From Lacinutrix mariniflava (GTDB lineage: Bacteria; Bacteroidota; Bacteroidia; Flavobacteriales; Flavobacteriaceae), in assembly GCF_001418015.1 (NCBI RefSeq), contig NZ_LIQG01000020.1, positions 124,001-188,000 on the forward strand: 64,000 nucleotides of DNA, in the 5' to 3' direction. Below, piece by piece: positions 17,147 through 26,194 of this stretch. The translations under genes were made by a program, and so were the position numbers. The notes under the pieces were generated by a model that made no database searches, had not been told where the DNA came from, and was given only the letters and a program-made list of their open reading frames with translations. Positions within the stretch are counted from its first letter, which is position 1. The number at the start of each line of letters is the position of its first letter.

Positions 17147-19861
17147 GTGAATCCCTCAATACAATTAAGAAAAAATTATTTACTATTCTTTCTTTTCTTT
17201 TCCCTAATTAGTCTTTCCGCTCAAAACAGAGCGACTATTAATGGCGTGGTCTCAGACGATTATGGCGCATTACCTGGAGCTACTGTTACTATTGAAGGTA
17301 CTACTTATAAAACAACTACAGATTTAGATGGTGGTTATACTTTTAGTTTAGAAGAAGGTGATTATATTGTTGTTGCGTCGTTTGTAATGTATGAAACTAA
17401 AGCAAATGCATTGAGCCTTAAAGTAGGCGAAACCATTTTACAAGATTTTAAATTAAAAACTGGTTTCTCTATGGATGAACCCGTTTCTTTAGGTACAAGA
17501 GCAAAACCACAATCTTCATTAAAAAATACGGCTGCGGTAGATATTATTTCTCCACAAGAAATAACTAATGCTTCTCAAATTGAATTAAGTCACTTACTCC
17601 ATTATATTGTTCCATCATTTCATTCTACAAATCAAACTATTGCCGATGGTACAGACCATATCGATCCTGCTACATTAAGAGGTTTAGGACCAGATCAAGT
17701 ATTAGTATTAATTAATGGTAAGCGTAGACATAACAGTGCTTTACTTAATGTTAATGGAACCGTTGGGCGTGGTACTGTTGGTACAGATTTTAATGCAATA
17801 CCGGTAGCTTCAATAGAACGTATTGAGATTTTAAGAGATGGAGCTACATCCCAATATGGGTCTGATGCCATTGCGGGAGTTGTTAATATAATTTTAAAAG
17901 AACAAGTAGAAACTATAGAAATAGATGCTCGTTATGGTTTAAATACAGAAGGTGACGGGAAATCTGTTTATATGGGAACAAATTTCGGATTTAAAGTTGG
18001 AAATAAAGGTTTTATAAATGTTACTGGAGAATACAGAAAAAAGGATGCAGTAAATAGAGCTGGAAATTATACTGGAAGCGTCTATTCTAATGATCCAGAA
18101 GAAGATGCTGTTTTAATTGCCGAAAATAATTTTTTTAGTACTACAGGTTTTGAAAACAAACAAGTTATGGAAATAGGTAGTGCTGAAACTCAAAACTTAT
18201 CTGTGTTTTTTAATAGCGAATTACCTCTTTCTAATAATTCGAAATTCTATTTTCATGGTGGAAGAAATTATAGAGAAGGAAAATCTAAAGGTTTTTTTAG
18301 GTTACCAAAAGATGAAGACAGAGTTGTTTTAGAACAATACCCAAATGGTTTTTCTCCTGAGATTTTAACAGATATTCAAGATGATGCCATTGTTTTAGGT
18401 TTTAAAGGTGTTAAAAACAAATGGGATTTAGACTTTAGTCATTCTATTGGAAAAAACAGTTTAGATTATACCGTTAATAACTCTAACAATGCCTCGCTTG
18501 GTATTGCATCTCCTCATACATTCTATTCTGGAGGATTTCAATACAAACAAAGTACTTCTAATATTGATATCTCACGAAAGTACGATTGGTTAAAAGGATT
18601 AAACGTAGCATTTGGTGCAGAAATTAGAGTAGAAAACTATCAAATTATTGCTGGAGAAGAAGCGTCATATATAGATGGAGAAGAAACTTATATAGATGGA
18701 AATGGAGATGAACAACCAAGAATTCCTGGTGCTCAAGTATTTCCAGGTATACAACCCGAAAATGAATTGAGTCGTTTTAGAACAAACTCTTCTGCTTACG
18801 TTGACCTAGAAACAAATATTACAGATAAATTTCTGGTTAAAACTGCTGCTAGATACGAGTCTTATAACGACTTTGGAGGTCAGTTAATTTACAAAGTATC
18901 GGGTCGTTATGCTTTTAATGATAATATTAGTTTAAGAAGTGGTTATGCTACAGGATTTAGAGCTCCATCGTTACATCAAGTTTATTTTCAAAACATAAGT
19001 TCACAGTTTATAAATGGTGAAATTGTACAAGTTGGTACTTTTAATAATGAAAGTGCGATTGCATCTGAAGCTTTTAAAATTGGCGAATTAAAACCTGAGC
19101 TATCAAATCATTTTAGTACCGGTTTAAGTGGTAAAATAAAGGAGAACTTTACTTTTACCATAGATTATTATTATATAAAAATTGAAGATCGTATTGTTTT
19201 ATCTGGACGTTTTGCTGAAGGCTACGAGACAACTTTAGAGCCTTTTAATGTGAGTGCTGCACAGTTTTTAACTAATGCTATCGACTCTAAAACTAATGGT
19301 TTTGATGCCGCTTTAAATTATAAAACACCTATTAACAATGGAATGTTTAATGCCTCTTTTGGTGCTAACTTTACAAAAACAAAGGTTGTAGGACCTATAA
19401 AGGTGTCCGAATCCTTAATTGGTCAAGAAGAAGTATTATTTAATAGAGAAGAAGTTGCTAGAGTTGAGAGCTCTCAACCTAATTTTAAAATGAATACCAA
19501 TTTTTCTTATAAAATTAATGCTCTTAAAATACAATTAAACAACACCTATTTTGGCGAAGTAGATTTTGTACATCCATCTGATGGTGACCAAAATAATTGG
19601 GTTACAAATACATTAACTAATGTAATAGAAACTAGAGATCAAACATTTACTCCTAAATTATTAACAGATTTACTTTTATCTTATCAATTAAATAAACAAA
19701 CAGTTTTAACAATTGGTGGAAACAATATTTTTAATGTATATCCAGATAAACAGAAACACTCTGCTAACATAGATGATGGTAGTTTTATTTACAGTAGACG
19801 TGTACAACAGTTTGGAGTAAATGGCGCTAATTATTATATACGTGCTCATATTAAATTATAA
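17147..19861 (+). CDS. TonB-dependent outer-membrane receptor
   Basis: A 904-residue SusC-like or siderophore-type TonB receptor. A signal peptide (LFFLFFSLISLSAQ) is followed by a carboxypeptidase-like regulatory domain (residues about 28-105). The plug then has LRGLGPDQVLVLINGKRRH, VASIERIEILRDGATSQYGSD and AGVVNIILKE. The beta barrel ends in a C-terminal aromatic or hydrophobic strand (NYYIRAHIKL). It starts at GTG (17147), and its stop is directly followed by the kinase ATG. The substrate cannot be told. Confidence 0.92.
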   Translation: MNPSIQLRKNYLLFFLFFSLISLSAQNRATINGVVSDDYGALPGATVTIEGTTYKTTTDLDGGYTFSLEEGDYIVVASFVMYETKANALSLKVGETILQDFKLKTGFSMDEPVSLGTRAKPQSSLKNTAAVDIISPQEITNASQIELSHLLHYIVPSFHSTNQTIADGTDHIDPATLRGLGPDQVLVLINGKRRHNSALLNVNGTVGRGTVGTDFNAIPVASIERIEILRDGATSQYGSDAIAGVVNIILKEQVETIEIDARYGLNTEGDGKSVYMGTNFGFKVGNKGFINVTGEYRKKDAVNRAGNYTGSVYSNDPEEDAVLIAENNFFSTTGFENKQVMEIGSAETQNLSVFFNSELPLSNNSKFYFHGGRNYREGKSKGFFRLPKDEDRVVLEQYPNGFSPEILTDIQDDAIVLGFKGVKNKWDLDFSHSIGKNSLDYTVNNSNNASLGIASPHTFYSGGFQYKQSTSNIDISRKYDWLKGLNVAFGAEIRVENYQIIAGEEASYIDGEETYIDGNGDEQPRIPGAQVFPGIQPENELSRFRTNSSAYVDLETNITDKFLVKTAARYESYNDFGGQLIYKVSGRYAFNDNISLRSGYATGFRAPSLHQVYFQNISSQFINGEIVQVGTFNNESAIASEAFKIGELKPELSNHFSTGLSGKIKENFTFTIDYYYIKIEDRIVLSGRFAEGYETTLEPFNVSAAQFLTNAIDSKTNGFDAALNYKTPINNGMFNASFGANFTKTKVVGPIKVSESLIGQEEVLFNREEVARVESSQPNFKMNTNFSYKINALKIQLNNTYFGEVDFVHPSDGDQNNWVTNTLTNVIETRDQTFTPKLLTDLLLSYQLNKQTVLTIGGNNIFNVYPDKQKHSANIDDGSFIYSRRVQQFGVNGANYYIRAHIKL

Positions 19862-21691
19862 ATGATTAATAAAGAATCTAAAACAAAACACTTTACATTA
19901 AAAATAATAGTAGCGTTACTATTGCTTCCATTACTTGGTTATTCTCAAGAAAGTAATGACAACCAGCAAGTAAAAAGGCTACAACGCGCTATTTTTATAT
20001 TTAATTTTGCAGAGCAAGTAACTTGGGAAAACCAAGATACTGATTCCAATTTTAATATAGGTGTTTTAGGTCCAGACCGTACTTTTATAGATTTATCATC
20101 CCTTTCTACAAAGCGTAAGATAAACAATAAGGAAGTAAAAATTGTTAGATTTAATAGTGTAAAAGACATTGCTAATATTCAGCTGTTATACGTTAATAAA
20201 TCTTTTAATTTCGATATTGATTATATTTTAAATAAGATATCAACTCAAAATATCCTTTTAGTTAGTGAGGACTATAGTTACAAGACCTCAATGATTAATA
20301 TGGTTAATATTGGGAATACTTTTGAGTACGAAATAAATAATAATTTATTGAGTAAAGAGAATTTCTCGATAGCAAATTCTTTAAATAAACATAGTATTAG
20401 TTCTTCAGAAAAATGGAAAAAACTATTTAAAACTACGGAAGCTTCTTTAGAGGAAAGCAAGAAACTAACAGCCGAAAAACAAGCAGCTCTTATAAAGAAA
20501 GAACAAGAACTAAATAATAAAAAAGAAGCTATTGCTAATCAAAAAAACACAATAACAGAGCAAAAGGATTCTATAAAAACTGTAAAAAGTTTAGCTAATA
20601 AAAGAAAAAAATGGCTAGACCTCTTATCTCAAGAAAACAATTTACAAAAGCAAGCATTAGACTCTAAAATAGCAATAGAGTTAGAACTAGAACAAACTAT
20701 TTTATCTCAATTAGAAATACTTAAAAATCAAGAAGTCAAAATTAATTCTAGCAATGCTCTTCTACTAAATCAAGAAGACAGTATTAAGCAACAACAGATT
20801 AAAATTAAAGAAAACTCGGCCATTTTATTAGGAAAAAACCATGAGATAAAGACGCAACGTAATATTAATTACTTGCTTATTGGTATAGTATTGTTAGCAC
20901 TACTAGGTGCTTTTTTATTATATAGAAATTTTAAGATAAAGAAAGAGCTGGCAGAAACACTTAAGATTAAAAATGCAGCAATATTAAAACAATCTAAACA
21001 ACTTGAAGTTAAAAATAATGAACTAGAGCAATTTGCTTATATAGCGAGTCATGATTTAAAAGAACCCTTAATTACTATTTCAAGTTTAATAGATATTTTA
21101 GTTGAAGATTATGGCGAAAAATTTGATGAAGAAGGACGTTTAAGTCTAATCTATGTAAAAGAGTCTAGTGATAGAATGAAAAAACTAATAGAAGGCATTC
21201 TCTCTTATTCTAGATTAGGAAAGTCTAAAGCGTTTTTAGACCTAGATTGCAATACACTAATTAGTATACTTCGCGCAGATTTAAGCCACGTATTTAAACG
21301 TACAAAAACCAAACTTGAAACCTCAAACTTACCAGTAATAAAAGGAGACGAATTAGAAATAAGACTGCTTTTTCAAAATTTAATTAGTAATGGTATTAAG
21401 TTTACCAAACCTGATGTTACTCCGTTAATAAAAATCGATTCTGAACAAACAGTTATTAACGACGTAAATTTTTGGAAATTCTCTGTTACAGATAATGGTA
21501 TTGGAATTCCGGAAAAACACAAAGAACGTATCTTCTCTATTTTTCAACGTTTACACTCTAGAGAAGAATACGAAGGTACAGGAATTGGATTAGCACATTG
21601 CAAGAAAATTGTGGAGTCTCATGGCGGAAAAATATGGTTAGAATCGGATGTTGGTATAGGCACAACTTTCTTTTTTACAATCCCTGTTTAA
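19862..21691 (+). CDS. YfiR (DUF4154)-type sensor histidine kinase
   Basis: A 609-residue kinase. After a signal peptide ending GYSQ comes a periplasmic YfiR/DUF4154 domain (residues about 38-165, IFNFAEQVTW and ILLVSEDYSY). A long coiled coil (about 180-325) and one membrane helix near 335-355 follow. Then come HisKA (YIASHDLKEPL) and HATPase (DNGIGIP, GTGIGLAHCKKIVESHGG). It begins immediately after the TonB receptor stop. YfiR domains relay periplasmic or envelope signals, so the kinase may sense receptor state; that is inference. Confidence 0.88.
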   Translation: MINKESKTKHFTLKIIVALLLLPLLGYSQESNDNQQVKRLQRAIFIFNFAEQVTWENQDTDSNFNIGVLGPDRTFIDLSSLSTKRKINNKEVKIVRFNSVKDIANIQLLYVNKSFNFDIDYILNKISTQNILLVSEDYSYKTSMINMVNIGNTFEYEINNNLLSKENFSIANSLNKHSISSSEKWKKLFKTTEASLEESKKLTAEKQAALIKKEQELNNKKEAIANQKNTITEQKDSIKTVKSLANKRKKWLDLLSQENNLQKQALDSKIAIELELEQTILSQLEILKNQEVKINSSNALLLNQEDSIKQQQIKIKENSAILLGKNHEIKTQRNINYLLIGIVLLALLGAFLLYRNFKIKKELAETLKIKNAAILKQSKQLEVKNNELEQFAYIASHDLKEPLITISSLIDILVEDYGEKFDEEGRLSLIYVKESSDRMKKLIEGILSYSRLGKSKAFLDLDCNTLISILRADLSHVFKRTKTKLETSNLPVIKGDELEIRLLFQNLISNGIKFTKPDVTPLIKIDSEQTVINDVNFWKFSVTDNGIGIPEKHKERIFSIFQRLHSREEYEGTGIGLAHCKKIVESHGGKIWLESDVGIGTTFFFTIPV

Positions 21692-21692
21692 A

Positions 21693-22469
21693 TTAAACTC
21701 TATTTTTAGGTTGCTGAAAACATTGTGAAAGCATTGCATGCAATTCTGGATGTTTTTGTTTAAATAACTTTGGCCTTTCAAAAAAATACTCTGAAGCTAC
21801 GGCAAAAAACTCTGCCTCACTTGTACCTCCATATTTTCTAATATCAGATGCATCATTATTAATAGCTTCCATTTCTTTATGCATTAGTTCTAACCAAGGT
21901 GAAATATATTCTTTCCCAAGAAAAAACTCGGGAACACCATCTGTTTGCCCGTCCATTTTATCAAGTAAATGAACAAATTCATGAACAGGAGTATTATGTT
22001 TATCTGTTTTATTATTAAAAGCTAAACGAATTGCTTTTTTAGAAAGAATCATTTGTTTCTCGAACTGGCCTGTACCAACCATTCCTAAAATCTGTTTGTT
22101 TTCATCTTTATCAGAAAATTGCAAGTCTTCATTAAAGCTATCTGGATATACAATAATACCTGTTAAATTATTATAACTCCAATTAGAAAAACCAAATACC
22201 GGAATAATTCCGCTAGAAGCAATAAGTATCCTATCTAATTCTTCAATCTCTGTATTAACACCTTCTATATTGATTTCACTTAAAAAAAGCATCATTCTTT
22301 TTCTAAATATTAATTGGTTCTCTTTAGATAGATTTTTATAAAAGAGAACTTTCTTAACTAATATGGAGTGCCAATGTTTAGGTACCTTTTCTACTTTTTT
22401 AGGTTTCATTTTAGAAAAAGCATAGATTACAAAAATCACAAATACTATAAAAATAAGCGTATAAATCAT
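21693..22469 (-). CDS. MtfA-like zinc-dependent peptidase
   Basis: A 258-residue protein with one N-terminal membrane helix, then an M90/MtfA-type domain. The zinc motif HEFVHLLDKMDGQTDG fits HExxH plus the conserved D-x-x-DG, and GTSEAEFFAVASEYFFERP near the C-terminus has the Glu ligand. Family members such as E. coli MtfA act on the Mlc regulator, though the flavobacterial targets are unknown. Its stop lies one base from the convergent kinase stop. Confidence 0.88.
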   Translation of the reverse strand: MIYTLIFIVFVIFVIYAFSKMKPKKVEKVPKHWHSILVKKVLFYKNLSKENQLIFRKRMMLFLSEINIEGVNTEIEELDRILIASSGIIPVFGFSNWSYNNLTGIIVYPDSFNEDLQFSDKDENKQILGMVGTGQFEKQMILSKKAIRLAFNNKTDKHNTPVHEFVHLLDKMDGQTDGVPEFFLGKEYISPWLELMHKEMEAINNDASDIRKYGGTSEAEFFAVASEYFFERPKLFKQKHPELHAMLSQCFQQPKNRV

Positions 22470-22575
22470 GTTCTTAGGTTATTGCTGCAAAATATTCTAA
22501 AAATGAGAGAGAAAAAAATATATGTTTAGTTAATAAAGTGTGCTTAATAATTATCTTAGCACAAAAACTATAAGA

Positions 22576-23241
22576 ATGCTAAAAGCTGTTTTATTCGATA
22601 TGGATGGTGTTATCGTAGATACCGAACCTTTACATAAAAAAGCCTATTTTTTAATGTTTGATGCCTTTAATATTGATGTTTCAAACCAATTATACGAATC
22701 CACTACAGGACAGTCTACTATTAATGTATGTAAAAAACTTTGTGAGATTTTTGATTTAGAAAATAGTCCTGAAGAATTAGTACAATGTAAACGTGATTTT
22801 TTTAAGGACTTATTTCATAGCGATCCCAGTTTACAGCTTATTGATGGTGTCCTAGAATTAATAAAAAACTACTACAATAATGGACTAACGTTAGTACTCG
22901 CCTCTTCTGCCTCTATGCCTACGATTAATAATGTTTTTAATCGTTTTGAATTAAACCAGTATTTTAAAGCTAAAATTAGTGGAGCAGATTTGAAAGCCTC
23001 AAAACCTCATCCTGAAATTTTTGAAAAAGCCGCAGAACTAGCAGTGTTTCCAAGAGAAAACTGTATGGTTATTGAGGATTCTACAAATGGAATTAAAGCC
23101 GCAAAATCTGCAGGTATTTTTTGTGTTGGTTACAATAGTTTTCATTCAAAAAACCAAGATTATAGCTTAGCAAATTTAGTTGTAAATGATTTCTCTCTTA
23201 TTTTTTATGAAAAAATTAATAACTATTTAATTAAAAAATAA
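22576..23241 (+). CDS. HAD-family phosphatase/beta-phosphoglucomutase-like
   Basis: A 221-residue subfamily IA HAD enzyme: FDMDGVIVDTEPLHKKAYF (nucleophile and acid Asp), ASSASMPTINNVF (Ser), KASKPHPEIF (Lys) and MVIEDSTNGIKAAKSAG (acidic motif). The cap is helical, as in beta-phosphoglucomutases. Substrates are sugar phosphates or similar in most relatives. The ATG at 22576 is used, as it opens directly with LKAVLFDMDG. Confidence 0.9.
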   Translation: MLKAVLFDMDGVIVDTEPLHKKAYFLMFDAFNIDVSNQLYESTTGQSTINVCKKLCEIFDLENSPEELVQCKRDFFKDLFHSDPSLQLIDGVLELIKNYYNNGLTLVLASSASMPTINNVFNRFELNQYFKAKISGADLKASKPHPEIFEKAAELAVFPRENCMVIEDSTNGIKAAKSAGIFCVGYNSFHSKNQDYSLANLVVNDFSLIFYEKINNYLIKK

Positions 23242-23326
23242 AACCTTGCAACCATCAATTGCGTAATTAATCTAACAAAATTACGTTTCGACGATTAAAA
23301 TTGAGTAAATTTAACAAATCCTACTA

Positions 23327-24526
23327 ATGATTGAGCCAAAATTCCCTGATAATGAATATGAAAGGCAGCGTGCTGTAGAACGTTATGACCTTTTAGATTC
23401 TCTTCCTGAAGAAAGTTATGATAACATTACTGAAATAATGTCTTACATAACTAAAGCTCCTATTTCGTTAATTACGCTATTAGATAATGATCGAAATTAT
23501 ATAAAATCTAATTGTGGATTCCCTCTTAATGAATCACCTAGAAACATCTCTTTTTGTGGACATGCCATTGAATCTGAAGATGAAATAATGATAGTTGAAG
23601 ATGCCAGAAAAGACAAACGTTTTCATGATAATCCTCTCGTAGAAAACCATGAAGCCATCTTTTATGCTGGTGTACCATTGGTAAGTCCTGAAGGTTATAA
23701 ATTAGGCACATTGTGTATATATGACCATGAACCGCGACAGTTAGATGAAGCGCAAAAGAAAGCATTATTATCAATGTCTAAGCAAGTTGTTAGCCTATTC
23801 GAACAACACAAGCAAAATAAGACTCTAAAGAATATTAAATATAAATTAGAAAAAAGGAATCTAGAATTAGACAAGTTCGCTTCTGTTGTTTCACATGATT
23901 TAAAGTCACCTTTAGCCAACATAATCTCTCTAACAGAATTGTTAGAACAAGAGAATGCCGGTAAACTAAATGAAGAATCAAAGACTTATCTTAGTTATTT
24001 AAAAAACTCATCTTCTTCATTAAAAGATTATATTGATGGTATCTTAAAATATTATAAAGATGATATCTTACATAGTTATAAAAAAGAAACTTTAACTCTC
24101 AGTACATTAATATCGGAGGTGAAAAAAATTGCGGTTCCAAAAAACGACATTAAACTTGAGTATTCAGAAAACTTAGAAGTTTTAAATATAAATAAACCTG
24201 TTGCGCTCCAAGTTTTAGTTAATTTAATTACAAATGCAATAAAATATAATGACAAGAGTACCACAGAAGTAACAATAGGTCTTGAAACTTCAAATACTCA
24301 TTATCACTTTAGCGTTAAAGATAACAGTAAAGGAATCCCACTTAATCATTTAAATACAATTTTCGATTTATTTACAACCTTAGGTCAAATTGATAAAGAT
24401 GGAAATATTGGTACAGGAATTGGCTTAGCTACTGTAAAAAAATTAGTAGAAAGTCAAGGAGGAGAGATTTCTGTAATTTCTACAGAAGGTGTTGGTAGTA
24501 CTTTTAGTTTTAGTATTGAGAAATAA
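23327..24526 (+). CDS. GAF-domain sensor histidine kinase
   Basis: A 399-residue soluble kinase. Residues about 25-165 form a GAF domain (ITLLDNDRNYIKSNCGF, SFCGHAI, FYAGVPLVSPEGYKLGTLCIYD). HisKA follows with VSHDLKSPLANIISLTELL, then HATPase with NLITNAIKYND, DNSKGIP and GTGIGLATVKKLVESQGG. There is no membrane helix and no neighbouring response regulator. The GAF Cys residues resemble light- or redox-sensing GAFs, but no chromophore site is claimed. Confidence 0.9.
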   Translation: MIEPKFPDNEYERQRAVERYDLLDSLPEESYDNITEIMSYITKAPISLITLLDNDRNYIKSNCGFPLNESPRNISFCGHAIESEDEIMIVEDARKDKRFHDNPLVENHEAIFYAGVPLVSPEGYKLGTLCIYDHEPRQLDEAQKKALLSMSKQVVSLFEQHKQNKTLKNIKYKLEKRNLELDKFASVVSHDLKSPLANIISLTELLEQENAGKLNEESKTYLSYLKNSSSSLKDYIDGILKYYKDDILHSYKKETLTLSTLISEVKKIAVPKNDIKLEYSENLEVLNINKPVALQVLVNLITNAIKYNDKSTTEVTIGLETSNTHYHFSVKDNSKGIPLNHLNTIFDLFTTLGQIDKDGNIGTGIGLATVKKLVESQGGEISVISTEGVGSTFSFSIEK

Positions 24527-24527
24527 A

Positions 24528-24557
24528 AAAGTGCATTTAGATAACTAAACACACTTT
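24528..24557 (-). terminator. Terminator at the end of the GH16 remnant
   Basis: AAAGTG and TTTAG on the left pair with CTAAA and CACTTT on the right, a 13-pair stem with two central mismatches. On the minus strand it is followed by six T. It still sits at the correct place for the broken GH16 gene, and may also serve the convergent kinase gene. Confidence 0.6.
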
Positions 24558-24564
24558 ACAATTA

Positions 24565-24893
24565 TTAAATATTAAAAACCTTTACATAATCAATAACAAA
24601 CTCTTGGGGCAGTATACTATCATCAACTTCCGGTCCCCAAAAACCACCTCCAATAGCTAAATTTAATATGATATAAAATGGCTTGTTGTAAGGCCAAGTC
24701 TTATCGTTTTTATTTCTGGATTAAAAGTATAGACCAGCTTAGAATCTATAAAAAACTCTATTTTATCTTTATTCCATTTGGTTTTGTAAACATTAAAACC
24801 TTCTTCTATATTTTCGTCTACAGTTATTTTTGTGTTTTTAGATTGCCCAAAGCTATCTGATGTAGGCAATGTTGGATTAATTTAATCCAACAT
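24565..24893 (-). pseudogene. Glycoside hydrolase family 16 C-terminal remnant, frameshifted
   Basis: The C-terminal third of a GH16 beta-glucanase or laminarinase. One frame reads EGFNVYKTKWNKDKIEFFID and VYTFNPE; after a single-base slip near 24707-24716, another frame continues NKNDKTWPYNKPFY, LNLAIGGGFWGPEVD and DYVKVFN to a stop at 24565. The slip corresponds to one missing base in an A or T run. The N-terminal catalytic part (E-x-D-x-x-E) is absent: a stop lies directly upstream inside a palindrome. It is a non-functional relic. Confidence 0.82.
24869..24893. repeat. Perfect 25-base palindrome at the GH16 breakpoint
   Basis: ATGTTGGATTAA (24869-24880) and its exact reverse complement (24882-24893) surround one base. 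It contains the stop that closes the GH16 frame and marks where the rest of the gene was lost. No T run follows, so it is not a typical terminator. It may be a scar of the deletion. Confidence 0.7.
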
Positions 24894-24933
24894 CTTTGTA
24901 AATTTGTTACTATAAACAGAACTTAGCTTATGA

Positions 24934-25317
24934 TTAATTACGTTTAAACCTTTTAAGTAACGTGTAATACTGATTCTTAAAAGTATTAAAATGCTCTACT
25001 AAAACTATATAACTCTCTCGCTTTTGTTCGTGAACTTTTAGTCGGTTTATATCATATTCTGTTTTACCATATTCAAACTCTCTTTTGAGCTCTTGATCAT
25101 ACTTACATAAATTAGCCATTAACATTACATTTTTTCTTCGTAAGGCTAGAATTTCATTAGAAACCGAATTGATTTTTATGAGTTGCTTTTCTATAGCACT
25201 TAAATGATCTAGTTCTATGCTTAAGCTTTCTAAAACGTTATGCCAAGAAGATAACTCGTTCAAGTCCTTTTTTATACAAAGTCTTCGATGTAAATCTATT
25301 TTATGTAATGTTATCAA
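24934..25317 (-). CDS. Hypothetical helical protein, related to its upstream neighbour
   Basis: 127 residues, not recognised. It is predicted mostly helical with many charged residues and no signal peptide. The layout (an xxLxxWxxxLExLSIELDxL start, and YxxLLKRF near the end) is like the next gene, suggesting an old duplication. The stop of the upstream gene is one base from this start, so they are co-transcribed, probably behind the Gre-type gene. The function is unknown. Confidence 0.6.
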   Translation of the reverse strand: MITLHKIDLHRRLCIKKDLNELSSWHNVLESLSIELDHLSAIEKQLIKINSVSNEILALRRKNVMLMANLCKYDQELKREFEYGKTEYDINRLKVHEQKRESYIVLVEHFNTFKNQYYTLLKRFKRN

Positions 25318-25318
25318 A

Positions 25319-25738
25319 TTAATTAGTTTTTACAAAAGTAAATCGACCTTGTACCTTATTAAAGAACTCATCTTTAAGCTTTCTATATTTATCTAAATGA
25401 TATAAATATGTTCTTCTATAGCTTTCGTGCTCTGTAATATATACCATATCACATTCTGTATCTTCACACTCAACAATATTTAATCTAGAGTTTGAATATT
25501 TTTTAAGAGCATTAAATAGCACTTCATTTTCAACGTGCTTTTTTTCGAATCGTACAAAAACACTACTATCGTCTAACTTATCGTTGAGTTCGTTTTTACA
25601 AATATTAATAAGGTTTGTTATTTCTTTATTAATATATTTTAAATGATTTATCCAATTATCAAGTTCCATAGTATTCACCTTATGTGTAACATCTACATTA
25701 GTATCATGGTTGAATATTTCAATATTTTCTGATTTCAT
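25319..25738 (-). CDS. Hypothetical helical protein
   Basis: 139 residues, not recognised. It is cytoplasmic and helical: ELDNWINHLKYINKEITNLI, later YLYHLDKYRKLKDEFFNKV. The charged helices and final aromatic-lysine stretch resemble the next gene. It starts 12 bases after the Gre-family gene's stop codon. The cluster with gdhA and a Gre-type factor suggests a stress or growth-phase role, but nothing in the sequence shows it. Confidence 0.6.
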   Translation of the reverse strand: MKSENIEIFNHDTNVDVTHKVNTMELDNWINHLKYINKEITNLINICKNELNDKLDDSSVFVRFEKKHVENEVLFNALKKYSNSRLNIVECEDTECDMVYITEHESYRRTYLYHLDKYRKLKDEFFNKVQGRFTFVKTN

Positions 25739-25749
25739 AATATTAAGTT

Positions 25750-26169
25750 TTAAATAACAATGTCTAAGCCTTTTAATGTGTCTTCTTTTTTAACATCCAG
25801 AATCTTAAGTTTTTGTTTCCCTCCCGGGAATTCCCAATCTACTATATCTTCTTTAGAATAACCAAAAAGAGCTGCTCCCATAGGTGCTAAAACAGAAACC
25901 TTATTTAACGACAAATCTTTATCTTGAGGAATAACAACTTGTAACATTCTTTCCCAACCTTTATCGGATTTTACCGTTACAATACTATTAAATCTCACCA
26001 CATCCATTGGCACTTCTTGATCATCTACAATGTTTGCTGTTTTAAGTTCGTCGGATAATTTTAATAAAGACTTTTGTACTTCGTGATCATCTGCATATCC
26101 CGAGATATTAAGTATGCGTTTTAAATAGACATACTCCTTTTTTTCTAAAATTAAACTTCCGTATTTCAT
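25750..26169 (-). CDS. GreA/GreB-family (Rnk-like) RNA polymerase-binding protein
   Basis: 139 residues. The N-terminal helical part is short, and the C-terminal GreA/GreB domain has SIVTVKSDKGWERMLQVVIPQD, LAPMGAALFGYSKEDIVDWEFPGGKQKLKIL. Without a long coiled coil it is more like Rnk or the flavobacterial short Gre relatives than a true cleavage factor. The ATG at 26169 is chosen; the longer upstream TTG extension overlaps gdhA and looks unlike protein. It follows gdhA by 25 bases. Confidence 0.82.
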   Translation of the reverse strand: MKYGSLILEKKEYVYLKRILNISGYADDHEVQKSLLKLSDELKTANIVDDQEVPMDVVRFNSIVTVKSDKGWERMLQVVIPQDKDLSLNKVSVLAPMGAALFGYSKEDIVDWEFPGGKQKLKILDVKKEDTLKGLDIVI

Positions 26170-26194
26170 AATAATTTTCTTAATAATTAATAAA

